Under the pieces are notes generated by a model. It did not search any database. It was given only the letters and a program-made list of their open reading frames with translations, and was not told where the DNA came from. A stretch of DNA of 17,000 bases from Tannerellaceae bacterium (GTDB lineage: Bacteria; Bacteroidota; Bacteroidia; Bacteroidales; Tannerellaceae), in contig JAISMW010000034.1 of NCBI GenBank assembly GCA_031276545.1, forward strand, positions 1 to 17,000. Direction: 5' to 3'. The position numbers and the translations under genes were made by a program. How positions within the stretch are numbered: position 1 is the stretch's first letter; each line of letters begins with the position of its first letter. This document shows, piece by piece, positions 8,701 through 14,101 of the stretch.

Positions 8701-9362
8701 CGCTGAAGTTCCAGGTAAAAGTCATTACCGAAAAGATTTTTAAACCAGAGAATCGATTCTTCTGCTTTTTTAAGCTGTCCGTTCAGTATATGCTGGGGCA
8801 CCTCTCCTCCCAGGCAGGCGGAACAGATAATCAGTCCCTCATGATATTTTTCCAGCAACTCCCTGTCGATACGCGGACGTCCGTAGAATCCTTCCGTCCA
8901 TCCCAGGGAAACGAGTTTGATAAGGTTTTTATAGCCTTTCAGCGATTTGGCCAGCACAATGAGATGCCAGCCGCTCAGGTCTTCCTTTCCTGATTTGCTG
9001 AACCGTCCGTTACGGGCGCAGTAACATTCGCATCCGAGAATCGGTTTAAACAAAGCCGATTTGCTTTCTTTGATTTTGTCGGAAAGTTTTTTCATGCGCT
9101 CCAGTTCCTCTTCCGAGGAATCGGGCTTGTCGTCCAAACCGTTCAGTTCTTTCTCGCAATCTTTGATTACGGACAGGTACTTGCTGTTTTTTTTCTGTGT
9201 TTTATTGTAAAATTCTTTTATGCCGAACATATTGCCGTGGTCGGTTACAGCCATAGCCCGCATTCCGTTGGCGTATGCTTTGTTTATCAGCGCATCAATC
9301 GAAGCCTGGCCGTCCAGCAAAGAATATTGCGTGTGAACATGTAGATGTATAAAGGGTTCCAT
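5718..9362 (-). CDS. dnaE: DNA polymerase III alpha subunit
   Basis: The 1214-residue protein is the replicative polymerase of the C family. The PHP domain opens with HLHVH (6-10) and continues with TDHGN (40-44), GCE (110-112), GWHL (131-134), SACLGGE (181-187) and NDVH (259-262), so its metal ligands look largely intact. A charged insert of about 50 residues sits inside PHP (about 58-107). The palm has PGRGSAAGS (411-419), PDIDVDFDDDGR (451-462, with D452 and D454 catalytic) and MDFLG (613-617, D614 the third aspartate). A C-terminal OB-fold begins near 1060. There is no DnaQ-type exonuclease insert, so it is not PolC. Start ATG at 9360-9362 gives the standard MEPFIHLHVH beginning. trxA follows 12 nt later; cbiB lies 85 bp upstream on the same strand. 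Confidence 0.97.
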   Translation of the reverse strand: MEPFIHLHVHTQYSLLDGQASIDALINKAYANGMRAMAVTDHGNMFGIKEFYNKTQKKNSKYLSVIKDCEKELNGLDDKPDSSEEELERMKKLSDKIKESKSALFKPILGCECYCARNGRFSKSGKEDLSGWHLIVLAKSLKGYKNLIKLVSLGWTEGFYGRPRIDRELLEKYHEGLIICSACLGGEVPQHILNGQLKKAEESILWFKNLFGNDFYLELQRHPTHDPNADQTTFVKQQEVNKALIALARKHNIKPVATNDVHFVNEEDAEAHDRLICLSTGKDLDDPTRMRYSKQEWMKTTEEMNSLFADISEVLSNTLEIAEKVEFYSIDSKPLMPDFPIPAEYGDADEYLRYLTCKGAKNKYGESLSEEVTERIEFELNTIRRMGFPGYFLIVQDFIAEARKMNVAVGPGRGSAAGSVVAYCLGITDIDPIKYDLLFERFLNPDRISMPDIDVDFDDDGRNRVLEYVTEKYGKEKVAHIITYGTMATKSAIKDVARVQKLPLEESNRLTKLVPDRLPDGKKLNLKTAIEHIPELKNAAASPNVLVRETLKYAQMLEGNVRNIGVHACGIIIGKDNISDVVPVSTAKDKESNEEMLVTQYEGSVIEETGLIKMDFLGLKTLSIIKDAVDNIFMTTGKRIDIDRLDMEDANTFDLYCQGKTTGTFQFESAGMQKYLKELQPSKFEDLIAMNALYRPGPMDNIPSFIARKHGREEICYDIPEMKRYLQDTYGITVYQEQVMLLSRLLAGFTRGESDALRKAMGKKLIDKMKEMKEKFLNGGKANGHDEKTLHKIWSDWEKFASYAFNKSHATCYSWVAYQTAYLKANYPSEYMAAVLSRSLSNITDITKFMDECKVMGIQVLGPDVNESVLKFGVNKSGDIRFGLGAVKGVGESAVMNIIEEREKNGHFKDIFDFVERINLTACNKKSIEALALAGAFDNFDIRREQFFADGGKGEIFLEILIRYGNKYQTDKATSANSLFGDDGFITILKPKLPPYERWNDLERLNREKELIGIYLSAHPLDEYRIILTHVCNTGAVELNNLETLQGRDLLLGGIVTEAREGKTKKGNPYGVMKIEDFTGSAEIALFGNDYVDYSKYFKTGMYLLIRGRNEAHRWKEGEMDLRISSIRLLQEEKDRMIEKITISIPIQVLDEPIINELSTLIKNNPGQSLLYFKVTDGEHNINLSLLSQDIRLNVTQGLIDFLQENEYIEFSIN

Positions 9363-9373
9363 TTATTCAATAT

Positions 9374-9447
9374 CTGATTTTAAGGCCATAAAATTACAAA
9401 AAGAAGACTTGTTTCATGGCCTTTGGATGCATTTTTTTTAAAATCAG
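9374..9447. repeat. Nested inverted repeat in the cbiB-dnaE gap
   Basis: Within the 85-bp gap, CTGATTTTAAGGCCAT (9374-9389) has its complement split in two: ATGGCCTT at 9416-9423 and TTAAAATCAG at 9438-9447, which touches the cbiB stop. The transcript could fold into a long stem with a 14-nt bulge on one side. On the minus strand the structure lies between the cbiB stop and the dnaE ATG, so it could end or slow transcription from cbiB, or cover the dnaE start region. No T-run follows in the minus direction, so a classical terminator is not supported. Confidence 0.55.
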
Positions 9448-10395
9448 CTAAAAATAATATGCGCTCACAAGCAGATAGCCGATTAGAAGGCATACCATAC
9501 CGTATTCTACGAGCCGGTTGATGCGGATGCTGCGTTGCATGTCGAGGGCAGTAAGCCTGCGGTTGTTTTCTCCGATGAAGGGTTTGTACACAAGGTGCCC
9601 CGCATACGTGTGGGCGCCTCCGAAGCGGCAATCCAGAATACCGGCCAGAGCCGCTTCGGGATAGCCGGCGTTCGGACTGCTGTGCTGCCGTCCGTACCTG
9701 ATTACAAATTTCAGTGTAGCGTATTTTCCGCTTGCAAGCACCATCAAGATAGCCGTCAGCCGGGCGGGGATATAATTGGCGGCATCGTCTATCCGGGCTG
9801 CGGTGCGTCCGAAAAGCAGGAACCGGTCGTTTTTGTATCCTGTCATCGAATCGAGCGTATTCACCATCTTGTAGGCACACATGCCCGGAACGCCCAGCAG
9901 CCCGTACCAGAACAGGGGGGCTACTACGCCGTCGCTCAGGTTCTCGGCCAGCGTCTCAAGGGCTGCCGTGCGGACTTCCCGGTCTGAAAGCGAAGCTGTA
10001 TCGCGTCCTACGATGCGGCTCACCTGCTGTCGGCCTTCCTCCACGGAGCGGTCGGCGGCCTCGAACACCGCGCGGACTTCGCGTATCAGCGTGGTTCCGG
10101 CCAGGCCGTAAAAGATAAGTGCCACGGAGCATACGCCCCACACAGCCGGGGAAATCATCCGGGCGCCCGACAGCAATCCCTGCACGGCGAAAAACGTGGC
10201 GAGTATCAGGGAAACAGCCAGGATGCCGCCTTTCAGCATCCGGCGTTTGCCTCTGTTTAAAAGGGATTCTCCCCGGGCGATGAGCTTGCCGAAACCGACC
10301 ACCGGATGAGGAAGCCACCGGGGATCTCCCAGACATCTGTCCAGCAGTACGCCGGCCAGCAGCGGCAAGACACTGTACCGGAATACTTCGTGCAT
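9448..10395 (-). CDS. cbiB: Adenosylcobinamide-phosphate synthase (CbiB/CobD)
   Basis: An integral membrane enzyme of cobalamin synthesis that attaches the aminopropanol (phosphate) arm to adenosylcobyric acid. The 315-residue length is typical. Motifs: DPRWLPHPVVGFGKLI (24-39), LSDREVRTAALETLAENLSDG (136-156), VNTLDSMTGYKN (178-189), RIDDAANYIPARL (201-213) and SSPNAGYPEA (239-248). Hydrophobic segments at about 8-22, 57-75, 84-103, 157-172 and near the C-terminus fit a polytopic protein. The open frame extends upstream into ahcY, but ATG at 10393-10395 (MHEVF) gives the family N-terminus. That ATG shares its A with the ahcY TGA (TGATG), a coupling arrangement. No cobalamin riboswitch is present in front of it, as there is no gap. 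Confidence 0.94.
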   Translation of the reverse strand: MHEVFRYSVLPLLAGVLLDRCLGDPRWLPHPVVGFGKLIARGESLLNRGKRRMLKGGILAVSLILATFFAVQGLLSGARMISPAVWGVCSVALIFYGLAGTTLIREVRAVFEAADRSVEEGRQQVSRIVGRDTASLSDREVRTAALETLAENLSDGVVAPLFWYGLLGVPGMCAYKMVNTLDSMTGYKNDRFLLFGRTAARIDDAANYIPARLTAILMVLASGKYATLKFVIRYGRQHSSPNAGYPEAALAGILDCRFGGAHTYAGHLVYKPFIGENNRRLTALDMQRSIRINRLVEYGMVCLLIGYLLVSAYYF

Positions 10396-11813
10396 CAGTA
10401 GCGGTAATGTTCTGCTTTGTAGGGGCCTTCCACCGGCACGCCGAGGTAGTCGGCCTGTGCTTGGGTGAGTTTGGTGAGCTTCACACCGATACGCTCCAAG
10501 TGCAGGCGAGCCACTTCCTCGTCGAGGTATTTGGGGAGGCGGTACACGCCCACTTCGTAAGGCTTGCGCCACAAGTCCATCTGCGCCAGCACCTGGTTGG
10601 TGAAAGAATTGCTCATCACAAACGAGGGATGCCCGGTAGCGCAGCCAAGGTTCACCAGCCGGCCTTCGGCCAGCAGGAATACGCTGTGTCCGTCGGGGAA
10701 GGTGTATTTGTCCACCTGCGGTTTGATATTGGTATGCCGGATGCCGGGATAGTTCACCAGTTTGTCTACCTGTATTTCATTGTCGAAATGTCCGATGTTG
10801 CAGATGATGGCCTGGTCTTTCATCCGGACGATGTGATCGAGGGTGATGATGTCGCGGTTTCCGGTGGTGGTAACAAAGATGTTGCCTTCCTGCGCGGCCT
10901 CTTCCATGGTGGTCACTTCAAAGCCTTCCATGGCCGCCTGCAATGCGCAGATGGGGTCTATCTCGGTCACCAATACGCGGGCGCCATACGAACGCATGGA
11001 GTGCGAGCAGCCTTTGCCCACATCGCCGTACCCGGCTACCACGACCACCTTGCCGGCTATCATCACGTCGGTGGCACGCTTGATGCCGTCGGCCAGCGAC
11101 TCGCGGCAGCCGTAAAGGTTGTCGAACTTCGACTTGGTCACCGAGTCGTTCACGTTAATGGCCGGCGCCAGCAGTTCTCCCTTTTCCATCATCTGATAGA
11201 GACGATGCACGCCGGTGGTTGTTTCTTCCGATATGCCTTTCAGCTCCTCCACGGTGCGGTGCCAGCGCAGGGGATCTTCTTCCAGGATACGTTTGAGAGT
11301 GTCTATAATCACCTGCTCTTCGTGATTCCCGCCTGCACGGCGAATGGTTCCGGCGTCGGTTTCGGCCTTATAGCCCCAATGCAGCAGGAGAGAAGCGTCT
11401 CCCCCGTCGTCTACAACCGTATGCGGCCCTTTCCCTCCGGGGAAGCGGAGCGCCATATCGGTACACCACCAATATTCTTCCAGCGATTCCCCTTTCCATG
11501 CGAACACCGGGATACCGGCGGCGGCCATGGCTGCGGCGGCATGGTCTTGTGTGGAGAAGATGTTGCAGCTTGCCCAGCGCACATCGGCTCCCAGGGCTAC
11601 CAGTGTTTCGATTAGCACCGCCGTTTGAATCGTCATGTGCAGCGAGCCGGTGATACGCGCTCCTTTCAGAGGCTGTTCGGCGGCATACTTCGTGCGGAGC
11701 GCCATCAGTCCCGGCATTTCGTGTTCGGCAATTTCTATCTCTTTCCGGCCGAAACCGGCCAGGCTCATATCTGCCACTTTGTAAGGCAGCGCGGTTGAAA
11801 ATAATTCTGACAT
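10395..11813 (-). CDS. ahcY: Adenosylhomocysteinase
   Basis: NAD-dependent cytoplasmic enzyme that splits S-adenosylhomocysteine into adenosine and homocysteine, relieving product inhibition of methyltransferases such as MnmD. It has 472 residues, the long bacterial form with an insert of about 40 residues (near 149-190) absent from the animal enzyme. Seen: GSLHM (57-61, with the catalytic-type H60), VVDDGGD (133-139), [10 protein letters not shown] (193-202, E197), [14 protein letters not shown] (222-235, lysine K227 and D231), the NAD loop GYGDVGKG (261-268), GHFDNE (341-346), and the C-terminal KAEHYRY that reaches the neighbouring active site in the tetramer. It begins 63 nt after the symporter gene and has its own promoter-like box; cbiB overlaps its stop by one base. 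Confidence 0.97.
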   Translation of the reverse strand: MSELFSTALPYKVADMSLAGFGRKEIEIAEHEMPGLMALRTKYAAEQPLKGARITGSLHMTIQTAVLIETLVALGADVRWASCNIFSTQDHAAAAMAAAGIPVFAWKGESLEEYWWCTDMALRFPGGKGPHTVVDDGGDASLLLHWGYKAETDAGTIRRAGGNHEEQVIIDTLKRILEEDPLRWHRTVEELKGISEETTTGVHRLYQMMEKGELLAPAINVNDSVTKSKFDNLYGCRESLADGIKRATDVMIAGKVVVVAGYGDVGKGCSHSMRSYGARVLVTEIDPICALQAAMEGFEVTTMEEAAQEGNIFVTTTGNRDIITLDHIVRMKDQAIICNIGHFDNEIQVDKLVNYPGIRHTNIKPQVDKYTFPDGHSVFLLAEGRLVNLGCATGHPSFVMSNSFTNQVLAQMDLWRKPYEVGVYRLPKYLDEEVARLHLERIGVKLTKLTQAQADYLGVPVEGPYKAEHYRY

Positions 11814-11840
11814 GGAAATAACTTTATATGTTTAATCCTG

Positions 11841-11848
11841 CAAAGGTA
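11841..11848 (-). promoter_or_regulatory. ahcY: Bacteroidota-type -7 box for ahcY
   Basis: Read on the minus strand this is TACCTTTG followed by CA, an exact match to TAnnTTTG and one of the commonest forms of the box. It lies 27 nt before the ahcY ATG, within the 63-nt gap after the symporter gene. A clear TTTG at -33 is not seen; that position falls at the end of the symporter coding sequence. It suggests ahcY-cbiB can be transcribed apart from the symporter. Confidence 0.65.
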
Positions 11849-11876
11849 CGCGAATCACAGGGGATACGCTTCATTT

Positions 11877-13547
11877 TCACAGCCTCTTTTGCTTCACTTT
11901 CTTCCAGTATTCCGACACGGAGCTTTTCACCTCTTTGTGCAGTAGCAGGATACCCACCAGATTGGGAAGCGTCATCAGCGCAATGGTGATACCCGACAGC
12001 GTCCAGATAATCGTGGTATCCGTAAAGGAGGCCAGAAAGAATGCTACTACATATATAATATGGTAATAGCGCACATAACGGCTTCCCCACAGGTACGTGA
12101 CCGCCCGGTCTCCATAGTACGACCAGGCCACCGACGTGGTAAAGGCAAACAGCAGCAGTGCCAGCGGGATAATGTATTTCCCCCAGTCGCCCAGCAGCCC
12201 TTTCTTGAAGGCTTCGGTGGAGAGGGGCGCCGAGTGCAGGAGCGATTTGCCGCTGAAGGTGATGCGCTCGGTCATCGACCCGAAGGCTATCCGCCCGTCC
12301 ACCACCGGCAGCTCGCCGTCGAACAGATGGTTGCCGTCGCGCACCACGATGTCTTCGGCAAAGGAGCGGGCATGCAGGAAGGTAATCTGTCCGCTCACCG
12401 GTTCTCCGGCACGTACGGTCAGGGTTCCGGTAAAGAGCGGAAGGGGCGATTTGCGGAGGATAAAGGCGGACACTTTCGCCCGATCGGCCGGATTCTCTTC
12501 GTCGTACTGTCCATCCAGTACCATCAGGTCGGCCTGCTGGAAGCGGTTGTCGTACTTTTCCATCCATGCACCCGAAGAAAGAAGCGTGAGGCCGGTGAAA
12601 AAGCAGATCACTATCGTGTCGATAAAGGGTTCCAGCAGGGCTACCATCCCTTCCGATACCGGCTCTTCCGTACGGGCGGCTGCATGGGCAATGGGCGCCG
12701 AACCCTGTCCGGCTTCGTTGGAGAACAGACCCCGGTTCACGCCCCGGTTGAAGGCAAAGGCTATCGTAGCCCCCAGGAAACCGCCGGTGGCAGCCGTCCC
12801 GCTGAATACGTTGCCGAAGATAGCCACTATGGAAGGCAGGATGTTTTCGTAATTATAAATCAGTACGCTGAGCGCCCCCAATACGTAAAGCACCGACATG
12901 AACGGCACCAGACGCTCGGACACCTTGGCAATGCGCTTGATTCCGCCGATGATGATTAAAGCCATCAGCACAGCCAGCACGGCGCCGGTAATATAGTGCT
13001 GCACACCGAAGGACGAGAATATCGCATTCGAGATACTGTTGATTTGCGGCAAACTGCCCGTACCGAACGACGAGAGGATGGTAGCGCCGGCAAACAGGGC
13101 GGCCAGCCACCGCATACGCAGCCGGTTCTTCATATAATACATCGGGCCTCCGGAAATGGAGCCGTCCGAGGCCTGCTCGCGGTATTTGTGCGAGAGGGTC
13201 ACTTCCACCATCTTCGTGGTCATCCCCACAAAGGCCGTCACCAGCATCCAGAACACCGCCGACGGCCCTCCCAAGTGGATAGCCAGGGCTACGCCGGCAA
13301 TATTTCCGGTGCCTATCGTACCCGACAGCGCCGTAGACAGCGCCTGGAAGTGCGACGTATCGCCTATGTGTTTATCACTGTCGTATTTCCCGCTCACCAC
13401 TCTTATGGCATGGCGGAAAAAACGTAACTGGGGCAATTTTAAATAGATAGTGTAGAAAATACCTGTGCCCAGCAGCAGGAATACAAACCATTGAGATCCT
13501 CCGAAATAAGAATCCACCAGGGTTAGGACATCATTTACTTTTTGCAT
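11877..13547 (-). CDS. Sodium:alanine/glycine symporter (AGCS family) with periplasmic insert
   Basis: The 556-residue polytopic membrane protein imports alanine or glycine with sodium. Family signatures are ALSGTIGTGNIAGVA (73-87), GGPMYYM (133-139), NRGLFSNEAGQGSAPIAHAA (271-290) and FAFTTSVAWSYYGDR (467-481). Hydrophobic segments run throughout, except for a polar stretch from about 330 to 440 between the TLLSSGAW segment and GKYIIPLALLLFAF. Typical AGCS proteins are about 450 residues, and this extra 100-110 residues accounts for the difference. The insert is rich in beta-type and polar sequence (LFTGTLTVRAG, GELPVVDGRIAF) and is probably exposed on one side of the membrane. Start MQKVNDVL fits the family. 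It lies upstream of ahcY on the same strand; a metabolic link is not obvious. Confidence 0.92.
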   Translation of the reverse strand: MQKVNDVLTLVDSYFGGSQWFVFLLLGTGIFYTIYLKLPQLRFFRHAIRVVSGKYDSDKHIGDTSHFQALSTALSGTIGTGNIAGVALAIHLGGPSAVFWMLVTAFVGMTTKMVEVTLSHKYREQASDGSISGGPMYYMKNRLRMRWLAALFAGATILSSFGTGSLPQINSISNAIFSSFGVQHYITGAVLAVLMALIIIGGIKRIAKVSERLVPFMSVLYVLGALSVLIYNYENILPSIVAIFGNVFSGTAATGGFLGATIAFAFNRGVNRGLFSNEAGQGSAPIAHAAARTEEPVSEGMVALLEPFIDTIVICFFTGLTLLSSGAWMEKYDNRFQQADLMVLDGQYDEENPADRAKVSAFILRKSPLPLFTGTLTVRAGEPVSGQITFLHARSFAEDIVVRDGNHLFDGELPVVDGRIAFGSMTERITFSGKSLLHSAPLSTEAFKKGLLGDWGKYIIPLALLLFAFTTSVAWSYYGDRAVTYLWGSRYVRYYHIIYVVAFFLASFTDTTIIWTLSGITIALMTLPNLVGILLLHKEVKSSVSEYWKKVKQKRL

Positions 13548-13803
13548 GATAAAATAGAGTTTGAAAAATGGCCGGCAAGTTAATAAAAAAATGTTGTTGA
13601 CTGATAAAGTTTAACCCGGCGCTCAAAAAAAGGAAGTCATGCGTATCTACACCGACTGGGGATTCTTCCACATTTTTCCCAATTTGGGTAAATGACATAA
13701 GGAAATATGCCATCAGATGTTGATAGACTTAAAATTTATCCTTACATTTGTCGACAATTTAAAAATTTCACACATAACGCATACAAAACTAATTCAATCC
13801 ATC
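13548..13803. other. AT-rich divergent intergenic region
   Basis: This stretch separates the symporter (minus) from the small plus-strand genes. It contains the small palindrome CCCAATTTGGG (13678-13688), arms GGAAG and CTTCC about 30 bp apart near 13632-13670, the promoter at 13720-13750 and the start of the first leader repeat. A 60-codon minus-strand open frame covers part of it and overlaps the symporter start; it has no recognisable features and I do not call it. No clear promoter box for the symporter was found. Confidence 0.55.
13720..13750 (+). promoter_or_regulatory. Two-box promoter for the leader-peptide / surface-protein genes
   Basis: TTG at 13720-13722 and TACATTTG at 13743-13750 are separated by 20 nt, matching the Bacteroidota arrangement TTTG-N19-21-TAnnTTTG, with the -7 box perfect and the -33 box one base short. 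Transcription would start near 13756 and run rightwards. The -7 box belongs to the first of two duplicated leader units; the matching place in the second unit (TGTATTTG near 13888) has lost the consensus A. Confidence 0.6.
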
Positions 13804-13874
13804 GTGGAGTATACATTCTTTTTTACATTATTCTGTTACGTGATTATAGGTTTGACCTATGCGCAATTCAATCG
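13741..13874 (+). repeat. Leader duplication, unit 1
   Basis: This segment aligns with 13886-14040. Shared blocks run in the same order: ATTTGTC..CAATTT, ACACA.AACGC, then CAATC.ATC followed by a start codon and a signal-peptide reading frame. The coding parts (13804 and 13970 onward) align without gaps at an offset of 166; the leaders align at an offset of 145, because unit 2 has about 21 extra bases before its start. By eye roughly three quarters of the bases match in the coding part and most differences are transitions. This unit keeps the intact promoter box. Confidence 0.75.
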
Positions 13875-13950
13875 TAAAGTTTTCCGCTGTATTTGTCTTC
13901 AATTTGGAAAGTTTACACACAACGCCATATATAATTTGATCCATTACTAA
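13804..13950 (+). pseudogene. Diverged copy of the small secreted-peptide gene
   Basis: Starting at GTG 13804, the position matching the ATG of the next copy, the frame encodes 48 residues and stops at TAA. The first 23 residues form a signal-peptide-like stretch (EYTFFFTLFCYVIIGLTYA then QFN) that aligns with the start of the 43-residue peptide. After that the frame runs into the leader of the second unit and the homology ends, so its C-terminus is not related. It probably is a decayed or truncated duplicate, though it may still be translated as a short exported or leader peptide. An in-frame ATG at 13717 would give 77 residues but lies upstream of the predicted transcription start. Confidence 0.4.
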
Positions 13951-14040
13951 ATATAAATTACAATCAATCATGAAGTGTACATTTCTTTTTACATTCTTTT
14001 ATTGCGCGACTGTGGCTTCGGCCTATACGCAATCTAATCC
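13886..14040 (+). repeat. Leader duplication, unit 2
   Basis: Second copy of the leader plus signal-peptide start (see unit 1). It keeps a good ATG and a complete short gene but has a weakened -7 box. The extra 21 or so bases before the ATG are AT-rich. The two units together indicate a local tandem duplication followed by complementary decay: promoter kept in unit 1, gene kept in unit 2. Confidence 0.75.
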
Positions 14041-14101
14041 ACCGGAAGATACCCGGAGGCCGGAAAACGCTCAGGTAAATAACGTAAATCCTGCACAATG
14101 A
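13970..14101 (+). CDS. Small secreted peptide, coupled to the surface-protein gene
   Basis: A 43-residue product with a lysine after the initiator, a hydrophobic core (FLFTFFYCATVASA) and a likely signal-peptidase site after ASA or AYT, leaving a polar mature part of about 23 residues rich in P, N, E and R that ends VNNVNPAQ. No lipobox is clear, as the only cysteines lie inside the hydrophobic core. The TGA (14099-14101) overlaps the next ATG (14098-14100) as ATGA, typical of translational coupling. The same start region is present in degraded form 166 bp upstream. I do not recognise a family. It could be a small partner of the 700-residue protein, or a leader peptide that controls its translation. 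Confidence 0.6.
   Translation: MKCTFLFTFFYCATVASAYTQSNPPEDTRRPENAQVNNVNPAQ

Noticed and set aside
10396..10572. N-terminal extension of CbiB into ahcY
   Set aside because: The extra 59 residues do not fit the family; MHEVF at 10395 gives the normal start and length, and the upstream DNA encodes AhcY.
11814..11876. SAH-sensing riboswitch before ahcY
   Set aside because: The gap is only 63 nt, much of it promoter; no conserved riboswitch core could be recognised.
13531..13713. 60-codon minus-strand gene upstream of the symporter
   Set aside because: It overlaps the symporter start, is in AT-rich DNA and shows no domain or signal; not strong enough to call.
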